The notes under the pieces: generated by a model
What the model was told of the DNA's origin: nothing
Database searches by the model: none
The model's input: only the letters and a program-made list of their open reading frames with translations
Origin: JBJMLO01 sp045805265
GTDB lineage: Bacteria; Actinomycetota; UBA4738; JACQTL01
Assembly (NCBI GenBank): GCA_045805265.1
Contig: JBJMLO010000028.1
Span: 1 to 64,000 of the forward strand
DNA length: 64,000 bases
Direction of reading: 5' to 3'
Made by a program: the position numbers and the translations under genes
Shown here: positions 9,265-17,965 of the stretch, in pieces
Layout of the letters: each line of letters starts with the position of its first letter
Position numbering within the stretch: the stretch's first letter is position 1

Positions 9265-9684
9265 ATGGACCATGTGGCCACGATTCGACGCTTGTACGAC
9301 CTGATCAACGCGCACGACATCGATGGGTTTGGCGATCTGCTGGCCGACGACTTCGTCGAGCACGAGGAGGCACCCGGCCTTCCGCCGACGAAGGCGGGCG
9401 CCATGGAGTTCTTCCGGATGTACATCGCCGCCTTCCCCGACCTGCGCTTCGAGCCGCAGGACGTTCTGCCGAGCGGCGACAAGGTCGTTGCTCGGTTTCG
9501 GGCGACCGGGACGAACACGGGCGACTTCGTGGGCATGCCGGCAACGGGCAAGAGCGCGAGCGTGCAGGGCATCGACATCATCCGCTTCGGCGACGACGGT
9601 CTTGCCCATGAGCACTGGGGGGTCTTCGACGCACTGAAGATGATGCAGCAGCTCGGCGTGGTACCGGAGGGCCCGTCAGCCTAG
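9265..9684 (+). CDS. SnoaL-like / ester-cyclase-type NTF2-fold protein
   Basis: The protein has 139 residues, with a perfect GAAGGAGG site 6 nt before the ATG. The sequence LYDLINAHDIDGFGDLLADDFVEHE near the N-terminus, FRMYIAAFPDLRF in the middle and WGVFDALKMMQQLG at the end are typical of the SnoaL-like polyketide cyclase superfamily. The pocket Asp/His residues of the family appear present, but many members are uncharacterised small-molecule-binding proteins. The gene stands alone, with 112 nt before it and 313 nt after it. Confidence 0.87.
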   Translation: MDHVATIRRLYDLINAHDIDGFGDLLADDFVEHEEAPGLPPTKAGAMEFFRMYIAAFPDLRFEPQDVLPSGDKVVARFRATGTNTGDFVGMPATGKSASVQGIDIIRFGDDGLAHEHWGVFDALKMMQQLGVVPEGPSA

Positions 9685-9997
9685 CCTGCGGGGGCCCTGC
9701 CCGGACCTAGCTTGAGAAGCAGAGTTTGCGCAGAAGTCCACGGCCTCATCCGAGCAACTGTCGCCCGGGAGTCGGAGCCGGGTGGCGGGACAGTACCCGA
9801 GAATATGACCCCAGCCTGCCCACAGGCGGCCGAAGACCTGTCGCTGACGCGCGCCGAGATCCTTCGCGAGCCCTCGCCTTTAGGCAGTTTGACCGCTGAG
9901 AGGGGAGGGCATACAAGGGGCTCCCGCGTTTGTTACCGTTCGGTAGGTTCGTGAGCTGCCGGCGGACGCCGCGTCGGATGATGGAAGGAGCCTGACC
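9685..9997. other. 313-bp intergenic region upstream of the thiolase
   Basis: No gene was recognised here. The right part holds the candidate thiolase promoter and a palindromic operator, described separately; the left 200 bases show nothing I can identify. Confidence 0.4.
9889..9945 (+). promoter_or_regulatory. Candidate thiolase promoter with TetR-type operator
   Basis: TTGACC at 9889-9894 and CATACA at 9910-9915 form a weak -35/-10 pair spaced 15 nt. About 18 nt further on is the palindrome TACCG-TT-CGGTA (9934-9945), 52 nt before the thiolase ATG. Short ACCG/CGGT palindromes close to promoters are typical of TetR-family repressors of lipid metabolism. The regulator is not encoded nearby, so assignment is inference. 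Confidence 0.4.
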
Positions 9998-11206
9998 ATG
10001 CGCGAGGCAGTCATCGTCGAAGCCGTCCGGAGCCCCATCGGCAAGCGGAACGGGTCCCTCGCCGGGACCCACCCCGTGGACCTCCTGGCGACGGTGCTGA
10101 AGGAGGTCGTCGACCGCTCCGGGGCCGACCCCGCGCTCGTCGAGGACAACATCACCGGCTGCGTGTCGCAGGTCGGGGAGCAGTCCCTCAACGTGGGCCG
10201 CAACGCGTGGCTGGCCGCCGGGTTCCCGGAGGAGGTCCCGGCCACCACCGTCGACCGCCAGTGCGGTTCCTCGCAGCAGGCGGCGCACTTCGCCGCCCAG
10301 GGCGTGATCGCCGGCGCGTACGACCTCGTGGTCGCCTCCGGCGTCGAGAACATGAGCCGGGTGCCCATGGGCTCGTCCACCATGGGCCAGAACCCGTTCG
10401 GGCAGCAGCTGTTCGCGCGGTACGAGGGCAAGCTCGTCCCCCAGGGAATCTCGGCGGAGCTCATCGCGACGAAGTGGGACCTGTCGCGTGAGCAGCTCGA
10501 CGACTTCTCGGCGCGCTCGCACGCGCGCGCGGCCGAGGCGACGAAGCAGGGCTACTTCCAGCGGGAGATCGTCCCGATCAAAGTGTCCGGCGAGCAGGGC
10601 GAGTCCCTGCTCGAGCACGACGAGGGCATTCGCTTCGAGCTCGACCGGGAGAAGATGGGCACGCTCCAGCCCTCCTTTTACAACCCCGGCCTGGAGGAGG
10701 CGTTCCCCGGGCAGCTGAACTGGCGGATCACCGCCGGGAACTCCTCGCAGATCTCCGACGGCGCGTCGGCCGTGCTGATCTCCTCGCGGGACAAGGCCGA
10801 GGAGCTCGGGCTGAAGCCCCGGGCCCGGTTCGTCTCCTTCTCCCTGGCCGGCGACTCGCCGATCCTGATGCTGACCGCGCCGATCCCCGCGACCCGCCGC
10901 GTGCTGGACCGGGCCGGCCTGAGCCTCGACGACATCGACGTCGTCGAGATCAACGAGGCCTTCGCCTCGATCGTGCTGGCCTGGCAGAAGGAACTCGAGA
11001 TCCCCGAGGACTGGTTCCAGTCCCACGTGAACCCCAACGGCGGCGCCATCGCGGTGGGCCACCCGCTCGGCGCCACGGGGGCCAAGCTCATGACCACCAT
11101 GCTGCACGAGCTCGAGCGCACCGGGGGACGGTACGGACTCCAGACGATGTGCGAGGGCGGCGGCATGGCCAACGCCACGATCATCGAGCGCCTCGACCAG
11201 TCGTAG
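9998..11206 (+). CDS. Thiolase (acetyl-CoA C-acyltransferase)
   Basis: The protein has 402 residues, the usual thiolase length. The nucleophilic Cys89 lies in VDRQCGSSQQA, His355 in AVGHPLGATGAK and the C-terminal Cys385 in MCEGGGMAN; together these form the catalytic set. It should cleave 3-ketoacyl-CoA in beta-oxidation or, in reverse, condense two acetyl-CoA. The QCGSSQQA context resembles the thiolases of actinobacterial fatty-acid and sterol side-chain degradation, but chain-length preference cannot be read. The ribosome site GGAAGGAG lies 8 nt upstream. An acyl-CoA ligase is encoded 5 kb downstream. Confidence 0.95.
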   Translation: MREAVIVEAVRSPIGKRNGSLAGTHPVDLLATVLKEVVDRSGADPALVEDNITGCVSQVGEQSLNVGRNAWLAAGFPEEVPATTVDRQCGSSQQAAHFAAQGVIAGAYDLVVASGVENMSRVPMGSSTMGQNPFGQQLFARYEGKLVPQGISAELIATKWDLSREQLDDFSARSHARAAEATKQGYFQREIVPIKVSGEQGESLLEHDEGIRFELDREKMGTLQPSFYNPGLEEAFPGQLNWRITAGNSSQISDGASAVLISSRDKAEELGLKPRARFVSFSLAGDSPILMLTAPIPATRRVLDRAGLSLDDIDVVEINEAFASIVLAWQKELEIPEDWFQSHVNPNGGAIAVGHPLGATGAKLMTTMLHELERTGGRYGLQTMCEGGGMANATIIERLDQS

Positions 11207-11233
11207 TCCGGCCCGGCGGATGCCGGCAGTCGA

Positions 11234-11725
11234 CTACCCGCCGGCGGGGGTCGTGTAGCCGGCCTTCTTCAGCGCGTCGGTGGCCTGCTTCAGCTCCGCC
11301 TCCGCCGGTCCCTTCGAGAACTGCGTGCTCAGGGACTGCAGCTTCGCGACGTCGCCCTGGTCCGCCGCCGTGCCGAGCTGCCGGAGCGCTTCCGCGATCT
11401 TGTGGAAGCCGTCCACCAGCTTGGGGGTGGCGTCGGCGGCGTCGTCCGGCGGGTTGAGGCCGCCGAGGTCGTCGGCGATCTTGTCGATCAGGTCGGCGGC
11501 CGACCGGAAACGGTCTCCGAGCTTCTTGACGTCGTTCGGGTTCGAGATGTCGATGCCGGTGAACGCCGTCTTCTGCTCCTTGTTGAACTCCTGGTTGATC
11601 TGGGTGAGCTTCTGCTGGAACTGGGCGTGCGTGAGCTGGGCGCCTCCCCCGCTGCTGCACGCCGCTGCGGCGAGCGAGAGCGCGACCAGTGCCGCGGCGA
11701 GCGGCAGGAAGAGCCGTCGAGACAT
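11234..11725 (-). CDS. Small helical lipoprotein
   Basis: The protein has 163 residues from the ATG at 11725, preceded by AAAGGGGA. The signal peptide ends in SLAAAACSSGGG, a good lipobox with Cys at about 23. The mature part is almost entirely charged helix (QFQQKLTQINQEFNKEQ, then several Leu/Ala/Asp/Lys-rich helices), with no cysteines or catalytic motif, as in extracytoplasmic helical-bundle lipoproteins. I recognise no named family. It converges on the thiolase gene. Confidence 0.8.
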   Translation of the reverse strand: MSRRLFLPLAAALVALSLAAAACSSGGGAQLTHAQFQQKLTQINQEFNKEQKTAFTGIDISNPNDVKKLGDRFRSAADLIDKIADDLGGLNPPDDAADATPKLVDGFHKIAEALRQLGTAADQGDVAKLQSLSTQFSKGPAEAELKQATDALKKAGYTTPAGG

Positions 11726-11859
11726 GGGTGATCCCCTTTCGAGTGGCTGGCGAGCATCGTGCGGGCCGAGCCCAAAGATAGCATTCGGGGCGATCCGGGC
11801 ATCCGCCGCTGCGGACGGTCCACCGGCCGCTCTGGCGCAGCTGTGATTCACTGGACGTC

Positions 11860-12141
11860 GTGGTCCTGCAGGTCGTGGGCGCGGTCGTGCTGTTCGTCGT
11901 CGTGGCCTTTGTCGGGATCCAGGCCCTGCGGGCGGTCTCCGGCGTCAGCCGCGTACGCGACACCCGGCCCGCGGGCGCCGAGCCGGAGGACGTCGCCGAC
12001 CTCGACGTGTTCCTGGTGTGCCGGGAGTGCGGGACCGAGTTCCAGGTCACCCGGCTGGGCGAGGTCCAGGTTCCCCGGCACTGCGGAGAGCGGATGGAGG
12101 TCGTCCGCCGCCCGGCGGCCGGCAATCCGTCGCTGAACTGA
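11860..12141 (+). CDS. Small single-pass membrane protein with zinc-ribbon-like tail
   Basis: The protein has 93 residues from a GTG start. Residues 3-24 form a membrane helix. The cytoplasmic tail has C54-R-E-C57 and then H74-C75, a likely CxxC/HC metal knuckle. No family name is known to me. It lies head-to-head with the lipoprotein gene (135-bp gap) and converges on the FmdB-type gene. The start is uncertain because no strong ribosome site is visible. Confidence 0.6.
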   Translation: MVLQVVGAVVLFVVVAFVGIQALRAVSGVSRVRDTRPAGAEPEDVADLDVFLVCRECGTEFQVTRLGEVQVPRHCGERMEVVRRPAAGNPSLN

Positions 12142-12178
12142 GCCGCCCGGCATCCACGCTGTGGAACATCCGAGGGGG

Positions 12179-12433
12179 TCAGTCGCCCTCGCGGATGCGC
12201 TCGGCCCGCTCCTTCAGGGCCCGGAAGTCCTTCCGCGGACGGTCGGAGGGCAGCAGCCGGTCGTTCCTCGAGAATCCCCAGCCGGTGAACACGACGCCGA
12301 CCCGTCCGTAGGTCCGCCGGAGCTCGCCGCCGCACTCGGGGCAGGGCCCCGGCGGGCGGGCCCCCATGGCCTGGAGTTCCTCGAGGTCGTGGCCGCATGC
12401 GGCGCAGCGGTACTGGTAGATCGGCACGTCCAC
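12179..12433 (-). CDS. FmdB-family zinc-ribbon protein
   Basis: The protein has 84 residues. The N-terminus PIYQYRCAACGHDLEELQ followed by CPEC gives the two CxxC knuckles (C10/C13 and C31/C34) of the FmdB/putative regulatory zinc-ribbon family. Family members normally begin M-P-[IT]-Y, so translation probably starts at the GTG two codons in (12427) rather than at 12433. The C-terminal half is basic. The family is annotated as regulatory on thin evidence. It is divergent from the VC0807-type membrane protein across 171 bp. Confidence 0.85.
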   Translation of the reverse strand: MDVPIYQYRCAACGHDLEELQAMGARPPGPCPECGGELRRTYGRVGVVFTGWGFSRNDRLLPSDRPRKDFRALKERAERIREGD

Positions 12434-12473
12434 AGGGTATCCCCAGCCTGTCCACAGCGAGGGGGTCCGCTCG

Positions 12474-12499
12474 TCCCCAGTGGGGAAATCCCATGGGGA
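12474..12499. promoter_or_regulatory. Pair of TCCC/GGGGA palindromes between divergent genes
   Basis: TCCCCAGTGGGGA (12474-12486) and TCCCATGGGGA (12489-12499) lie 2 nt apart, midway between the divergent fmdB-like and VC0807-like genes. The position and symmetry suggest a repressor or activator site for one or both genes. The cognate factor is unknown. Confidence 0.35.
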
Positions 12500-12604
12500 G
12501 AATTACAGCCATGTGATCAGCCGTCGACGGCGGCTCCGGGGGCCCCCGGACCTAGGCCCAAGGGCAGTATCAAGCACGCGCGGGTATCCTCCGACAACCC
12601 GCAC

Positions 12605-13297
12605 ATGACCCCTCCCGCCCCCTCGACGCCCGCCCGAAGCGAGACCGACCCCGCATTCACCGTGCGGCTCGGCCCGATCCTGTGGCAGGTGCTGCCGGGC
12701 ATGGTGTTCCCCGGCCTCATCTATTTCCTGGTGTCCCGGCGAGCTCCGGTGGTCGTCGCGCTGGCCGCGGCGTCCTCGGTGCCGCTGGTCGACGCGCTCG
12801 TCCGCGTCGCCCGTCGGCGGCCGCCCAACGCGGCCGCGGGGCTGTTCGTCCTGGGAACCGGCGTGTCGATCGCCCTCGCGGTCTGGTCCGGCTCGGGGAT
12901 GTTCATCCTGGCCAAGGGCGCCGTGGTGAGTGGGGTGCTCGGGGTGGCGTTCGCGCTGTCCGGCGCCATCGGACGGCCGCTCACCCGCACGCTCGCGCTC
13001 CGGTTCTCCGCCCCCCATCCGGAGGGGCGACGGCGCCTCGCGGAGCGGTGGCGCCGCCCCGGCGCGGCGTCGGTGTTCCGGGCGCTGTCCGTCGGGTGGG
13101 GCGTGCTGCTCCTCCTGCAGGCCGCGCAGCAGGCCACCATGGCCCTGACCCTCGCGCCGGGGCTCGTGATGACGCTGGAGGGCCCGCTGCACCTGTTCGT
13201 CACGGGTATCGGGGTGGGAGTGAGCGTCCTGTACGTCCGTCACCGCCAGCACGCCGACCCGTCGGTCGCGCTGCTCCCGCTCCGCGCGGCGAGCTGA
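12605..13297 (+). CDS. VC0807-like multi-pass membrane protein
   Basis: The protein has 230 residues from the ATG at 12605. Five or six hydrophobic helices are visible, starting with ILWQVLPGMVFPGLIYFLV. The sequence pattern resembles the VC0807 family of integral membrane proteins, whose function is unknown. There is no signal peptide or catalytic motif. The gene faces crgA, ending 27 nt before it. Confidence 0.7.
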   Translation: MTPPAPSTPARSETDPAFTVRLGPILWQVLPGMVFPGLIYFLVSRRAPVVVALAAASSVPLVDALVRVARRRPPNAAAGLFVLGTGVSIALAVWSGSGMFILAKGAVVSGVLGVAFALSGAIGRPLTRTLALRFSAPHPEGRRRLAERWRRPGAASVFRALSVGWGVLLLLQAAQQATMALTLAPGLVMTLEGPLHLFVTGIGVGVSVLYVRHRQHADPSVALLPLRAAS

Positions 13298-13317
13298 CGG
13301 CTCAGGCCCCTCAGCCG
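13298..13317. terminator. Hairpin between convergent genes
   Basis: CGGCT (13298-13302) can pair with AGCCG (13313-13317) in the 27-bp gap between two convergent genes. There is no T-run, so it is at most a weak bidirectional terminator. Confidence 0.25.
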
Positions 13318-13324
13318 GCAGACG

Positions 13325-13558
13325 TCAGCGCCACTGGGTCGCGCCGAGGAAGCCGAGCGCGATGAGGCCGAGCCCAACGAACAGGTAGATGTTCTCCGCG
13401 TTGGGGCCCGGCATGAGGTTCAGGTAGTTCAGGACGATCACCAGCGCGCCCCCGAACAACAGCGTCAGGATGATGGCGCCGTACCATCGGGGCGACGGCT
13501 TGGGCTTCTTCTTGGGCGGTGGCTGGTAGCGCCGCCGCTTCGACTTGGACCTCGGCAT
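13325..13558 (-). CDS. crgA: Cell division protein CrgA
   Basis: The protein has 77 residues. The basic N-terminus (MPRSKSKRRRYQPPPKKKP) is followed by two membrane helices (about 25-46 and 57-75), with the conserved short segment SPRWYGA before the first and GATQWR at the end. This is the CrgA/UPF0233 family, found in Actinomycetota, where it is a divisome membrane protein interacting with FtsZ, FtsQ and FtsI. It normally lies near the origin-proximal pknAB-pbpA cluster; none of those genes is in view here. Confidence 0.96.
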   Translation of the reverse strand: MPRSKSKRRRYQPPPKKKPKPSPRWYGAIILTLLFGGALVIVLNYLNLMPGPNAENIYLFVGLGLIALGFLGATQWR

Positions 13559-13617
13559 CGCCCGGATGATACCGAGCGGAATGCCGCCCGCGCCCGCCGC
13601 CGCACGATCCGGCCCGG

Positions 13618-15975
13618 TCAGCCGGCCGGGACCAGCGTGAACGTGGCCTCGGCGGCCTCCTCCACCTTCGCTCGGGTGAAGGGCCGGGGGTGGTACCGGC
13701 CGGTGGCCCACAGGTCGACGAAGTCGCGGTAGTGCGGCGAGGCCGGGTTCCCCGACTGGCCGGTCGTGTGCACGCCGAGCGATGCGTCGATGTCCGACAG
13801 GTCGACGATCTGGCGCCACGACGGGATCACGACGGTGTCGTACCCGGACCCCGGTTCCCAGTGCGACTGGCGGATCGTGGATTCGTCTCCCCCCACGTCG
13901 ACGACGCCGCCGGTGAACGTCTCGGTGAGGTCGGGGATGATCGCGAGCGGCGACGCGAACCGGACCTTGTGCAGCGCGCCCCACCGCCACGCGGCCATGT
14001 CCTCCCCGAGTTCCCGGGTCAGCTCCTCGAGCGCGCCGTCCAGCGCCCGCCGCAGCACGTCGTCGCGTCCCTCCCGGCCTTCGCGGCCGAACCACATGGC
14101 CGTCGGGAACTCCAGAATCTCCGGCAGGACCTCGTACTGGAACGAGTTCGTCCACAGCCGCCGCCCCCAGTAGTGGTCGAGCAGCCGGGGCTCGAGTTGC
14201 GCCGACAGCACCTCCCGCCCGATGTGCTTGCCCCACACCTCGTAGAGGCACGCGGCCACGGAGCCGGCGTCGAGGTCGGCGTCCCACTCGGAGAGCTGGG
14301 CCAGCGCCTCCTTCTGCCCGTCGCTCCGCGGCTCCACCTCCAGCAGGAAGGGCAGGATGCGGCGGGCCGGGATCGACACGGTGTCCATCTGCATGCGGGC
14401 GAACGTCTCGGGGGAGTGCCGCTCGGTCTCGGCCAGGAGCTCGACGATCCGGCGGGCCCGGTGCGGCGGAAGCCAGTCCTTCCCGATGAGGTAGGGGTAG
14501 GAGTCGTCGTGGATCTTGGCGTTCGCGGTGGCCAGGAACCCCTCCTCGGGGTTCTCCGACCACGGGAGCTCCTCGAACGGGATCCACCCGTCCCACTCGT
14601 ACTCGGCGGTCCACCCGGGAACGGGCACCGTACCGTCGCCCCTGCGCCGGATCGGATACCGGCCGGTGCACTGGTAGCCGATGTTCCCGTCGACGTCGGC
14701 GTACACGACGTTCTGGCCCGGGCAGTCCCACCCCCGGAGCGCCTGCCGGAACTCCCCGAAGTCCCGGGCCCGGGCCATGTCCAGCAGGATCGTGGGCGAC
14801 AGCGCCGACTCGAAGGCGGTCCACCGCAGGGCGAAGGTATCGGTGATGGGAACGATGCCCGGCGAGGACGTCCCGATCATGTAGGAGTCCACGATCGGGC
14901 CGTGGCGCGACTCCCGGACCTCCAGGACCTCCGGCTCGGAGCGGCCCCGGACCTCGATCTCCTCCCGGTGGATGGTGAGCGGCTCCCACCCGCCCTCGTA
15001 CAGCGCGGCGGTGCGGTCGTCGTTCAGCCGCTCCAGGTACAGGTCCATCGTGTCGCCGCCGACGTTCGTGAACCCCCAGGCGTGGTGGGCGGTGTGGCCG
15101 ATCACCACGCCCGGGGCGAACCCCAGGGTGACCCCGGACGCCTCGTACGACGGCGAGGAGAGGTGCGCCTCGAACCAGATCCCCGGCATCTGGACCAGCA
15201 GGTGGGGGTCGTTGGCCAGCAGCGGCTTGCCGGTCACGCTGCGCGACCCGGCCACCACCCAGTTGTTCGAGCCCATGCCCTTCGGCAGGAGCGGCGCGCT
15301 CCGCAGCAGGTCGAGTGCGGCCCGGCGTCCGTCCGGCCCGCCGTCCTTCCCGGCAACCACGACCGACGGTTCGCTGGCATGCTCCGGGAACAGGGCGGTC
15401 ATCGTCTCCCAGCCGTGCGTCGCCGCGATCTCCGCCCGGAGCAGCTCCGCGTCCCAGTTCGTCGACAGCGCCCAGCACATGAACAGGATCTCGGCGGCGC
15501 CGTAGGCCGCTCCCTCCTCCCCTGACGGGAACGGCTCGACGTCGAGGTCCAGGACCTCGTACTCGATCGGCTTGGCCGGCATGGTCTCGATCCAGGCGTT
15601 GATGCCGCCGAGCGAGGCGTCGACGATCGCCATCTCCTGGTCGGTGTACGCGGAGGCCACTCGGCGGGCCCCGCGATGCAGGCCGATGGTCCGCACGAAC
15701 CGGTCGAGCGGCAGCGCCATCTCCGACAGCAGCGTGGCCAGGCGTCCGTTGGCGAACCGCAACGTGAAGTCGATCTGGAACAGACGCTCGGACGCAGTCA
15801 CGTATCCCTGGGCGAACCACAGATCGTGGTCGTTCCGGGCGTAGATGTGGGGGACGCCCCACCGGTCGCGGACGACCTCGACCGGCTCGTGCAACCCGGA
15901 GAGGCGGACCTCGCCCTCGACGGGAGGCAGGCCGGCCCTGGCCCGCTCCAGCAACGCGTCCGACCACTCGCTCAT
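13618..15975 (-). CDS. Penicillin-acylase-family Ntn hydrolase
   Basis: The protein has 785 residues, the full length of the penicillin amidase (PF01804) family. The alpha part contains VRDRWGVPHIYARNDHDLWFAQGY; Ser236 in KGMGSNNWVVAGS is the expected autocatalytic cleavage site and N-terminal nucleophile of the beta chain. WGFTNVGGD and YADVDGNIGY are further family landmarks. It should hydrolyse an amide such as an N-acyl amino acid, acyl-homoserine lactone or beta-lactam side chain; the substrate is not predictable. Unlike the classical periplasmic enzymes, I see no signal peptide at the N-terminus (MSEWSDALLERARAG). Confidence 0.95.
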   Translation of the reverse strand: MSEWSDALLERARAGLPPVEGEVRLSGLHEPVEVVRDRWGVPHIYARNDHDLWFAQGYVTASERLFQIDFTLRFANGRLATLLSEMALPLDRFVRTIGLHRGARRVASAYTDQEMAIVDASLGGINAWIETMPAKPIEYEVLDLDVEPFPSGEEGAAYGAAEILFMCWALSTNWDAELLRAEIAATHGWETMTALFPEHASEPSVVVAGKDGGPDGRRAALDLLRSAPLLPKGMGSNNWVVAGSRSVTGKPLLANDPHLLVQMPGIWFEAHLSSPSYEASGVTLGFAPGVVIGHTAHHAWGFTNVGGDTMDLYLERLNDDRTAALYEGGWEPLTIHREEIEVRGRSEPEVLEVRESRHGPIVDSYMIGTSSPGIVPITDTFALRWTAFESALSPTILLDMARARDFGEFRQALRGWDCPGQNVVYADVDGNIGYQCTGRYPIRRRGDGTVPVPGWTAEYEWDGWIPFEELPWSENPEEGFLATANAKIHDDSYPYLIGKDWLPPHRARRIVELLAETERHSPETFARMQMDTVSIPARRILPFLLEVEPRSDGQKEALAQLSEWDADLDAGSVAACLYEVWGKHIGREVLSAQLEPRLLDHYWGRRLWTNSFQYEVLPEILEFPTAMWFGREGREGRDDVLRRALDGALEELTRELGEDMAAWRWGALHKVRFASPLAIIPDLTETFTGGVVDVGGDESTIRQSHWEPGSGYDTVVIPSWRQIVDLSDIDASLGVHTTGQSGNPASPHYRDFVDLWATGRYHPRPFTRAKVEEAAEATFTLVPAG

Positions 15976-16133
15976 CCGGGACGTCCTCTCCGTCGGGGGG
16001 AGCCGGCGGGGAGGCCGGCCTGTTCGCCAAGACGGTACGGGGGGCTCCGGCCGGAGGGCAAACGGAGCGGTTTGAGGCCACCGTCCGTGGCCTGCGAGAA
16101 TGCGGCTCCCACGGCCCCGCTCGAGGAGATGCG

Positions 16134-17873
16134 ATGACCGATCACCGTCCCTGGTTCGCCGGCTATCCGGAGGGCGTGCCGCACACGCTCGAGCCCTACC
16201 CCGAGAAGAACCTGTTCTCGGTGCTGGCGGAGTCGGCCGAGCGCCACCCCGACGCGCCGGCGGTCGTGTGGGGCGTGCCGGGGGGCAAGACCCTGACCTA
16301 CTCGCAGCTTCTGTCCGAGACCGAGCGGTTCTCCGCGGCGCTGGCCGGTCTGGGCGTGAAGCAGGGGGACCGGGTCGCGCTGATCCTGCCGAACTGCCCC
16401 CAGTACGTGATCGCGTACTACGCCACCGTCCGGATCGGCGGGGTCATCGTCGGCAACAACCCGCTGTACACGGCGCGCGAGCTGGCACACCAGCTCAACG
16501 ACTGCGGCGCCGAGGTCGTGGTGGTCCTCGACTCCCTGTGGCCGAACCTGAAGAACATCGAGGGCGAGTACCGGCCCCGCGAGACCGTGGTCACGAGCGT
16601 CACGGACTACATGTCGTTCCCGGTCAACGTCCTCGCGCCGATGAAGCTCAAGAAGGAGGCGAAGAAGGAGGGGCACCCGTGGCCCCCGGTGCCGTCGGAC
16701 GCGCCCGTCAAGACGTGGAAGTCGCTAATGCGCTCGCCCGGCGACGCCCCCCCGGTGGCCGAGGTGGACGCGAAGAACGACGCCGCGGGGTTCATCTACA
16801 CGGGCGGCACGACGGGGCTACCGAAGGGCGCGATGCTCTCGCACTTCAACCTGGTGTCGAACGCCATGCAGGGCGCTGCGTGGTTCCCGGACCTCAAGGA
16901 TGGCGAGGAGGCCATCATGTGCGTCCTGCCGTTCTTCCACTCGTACGGCATGACCGTGTGCATGAACATCGGGATCCTGAGGGCGGCGAAGCTCGTCCTG
17001 ATGCCCCGGTTCGAGCTCGAGAACACCCTGAAGGCCATCCAGAAGGAGCGGCCGACGATGTTCCCGGGCGTACCACGGCTGTACATCGCGCTGAACGAGG
17101 CCGACGAGACCAAGGGCTTCGACCTCACGTCGATCCGCGCCTGCCTGTCGGGCGCCGCACCGCTGCCGCTCGCCGTGGCCGAGAAGTTCGAGTCGATCAC
17201 GGGCTCCAAGGTCGCGGAGGGATACGGGCTCACCGAGACCTCCCCGATCACCCACGCCAACCCGATCGTGGGGAAGCGGAAGGAGGGGTTCATCGGCATG
17301 CCGATCCCGGACACCGACTGCAAGCTGGTCGACCTCGACGACCCGTCGAAGGAGATGCCCCCCGGCGAGCCCGGCGAGCTGGTGATCAGCGGGCCGCAGG
17401 TCATGCTGGGGTACTGGAACAAGCCCGACGAGACCGCCGGCATGATCAAGGAGGAGGACGGCGCCCGGTGGCTGTACACCGGCGACGTCGCCCAGTTCGA
17501 CGAGGAGGGCTACTTCAAGATCGTCGACCGGAAGAAGGAGATGATCATCGTCTCCGGGTTCAACGTCTATCCGACCGACATCGAGCAGGTCCTGTACCGC
17601 AACCCCAAGGTGGAGAAGGTCGCGGTGGTCGGCGTCCCCGACGAGACGACGGGCGAGGCCGTGAAGGCGTTCATCGTTCTCCGCAAGGGCGAGCAGGCCA
17701 CGCCCGAGGAGATCATCAAGTGGAGCCGCGGCGACCTCACGGGCTACCGCGTGCCCAAGCAAATCGAGTTCCGCGACTCGCTCCCGGAGACGCTGGTGGG
17801 CAAGGTCCTCCGCCGCGTCCTGCTCGACGAGGAGAAGCAGAAGCAGAAGGAGGCCGCCGGGTCCGGCGGCTGA
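16134..17873 (+). CDS. Long-chain acyl-CoA ligase (AMP-forming)
   Basis: The protein has 579 residues of the ANL superfamily. The ATP-binding signature YTGGTTGLPKGAM starts at about residue 222. EGYGLTETSP, the hinge region DEEGYFKIVDRKKEMIIVSGFNVYP and a C-terminal Lys in LVGKVLRR, the likely adenylation lysine, complete the set. It activates a carboxylic acid, probably a fatty acid, to its CoA thioester. The gene is divergent from the acylase gene (158-bp gap). The cys-operon promoter begins 30 nt after its stop, so read-through may occur. Confidence 0.94.
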   Translation: MTDHRPWFAGYPEGVPHTLEPYPEKNLFSVLAESAERHPDAPAVVWGVPGGKTLTYSQLLSETERFSAALAGLGVKQGDRVALILPNCPQYVIAYYATVRIGGVIVGNNPLYTARELAHQLNDCGAEVVVVLDSLWPNLKNIEGEYRPRETVVTSVTDYMSFPVNVLAPMKLKKEAKKEGHPWPPVPSDAPVKTWKSLMRSPGDAPPVAEVDAKNDAAGFIYTGGTTGLPKGAMLSHFNLVSNAMQGAAWFPDLKDGEEAIMCVLPFFHSYGMTVCMNIGILRAAKLVLMPRFELENTLKAIQKERPTMFPGVPRLYIALNEADETKGFDLTSIRACLSGAAPLPLAVAEKFESITGSKVAEGYGLTETSPITHANPIVGKRKEGFIGMPIPDTDCKLVDLDDPSKEMPPGEPGELVISGPQVMLGYWNKPDETAGMIKEEDGARWLYTGDVAQFDEEGYFKIVDRKKEMIIVSGFNVYPTDIEQVLYRNPKVEKVAVVGVPDETTGEAVKAFIVLRKGEQATPEEIIKWSRGDLTGYRVPKQIEFRDSLPETLVGKVLRRVLLDEEKQKQKEAAGSGG

Positions 17874-17902
17874 GCGCTCGGCAGTTCGCATCCTTCGATG
17901 GA

Positions 17903-17931
17903 TTGACAGGATCGCGGCCGCTCGGTAACTT
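17903..17931 (+). promoter_or_regulatory. Promoter of the sulfur-assimilation operon
   Basis: A perfect TTGACA (17903-17908) and TAACTT (17926-17931) are separated by 17 nt. Transcription would start near 17938 and run through a Cys-rich leader frame and a terminator-like hairpin into the sulfite reductase gene. Confidence 0.7.
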
Positions 17932-17965
17932 GCACCTGCAATTCTCTATTCCGGGAGTCGGATTC

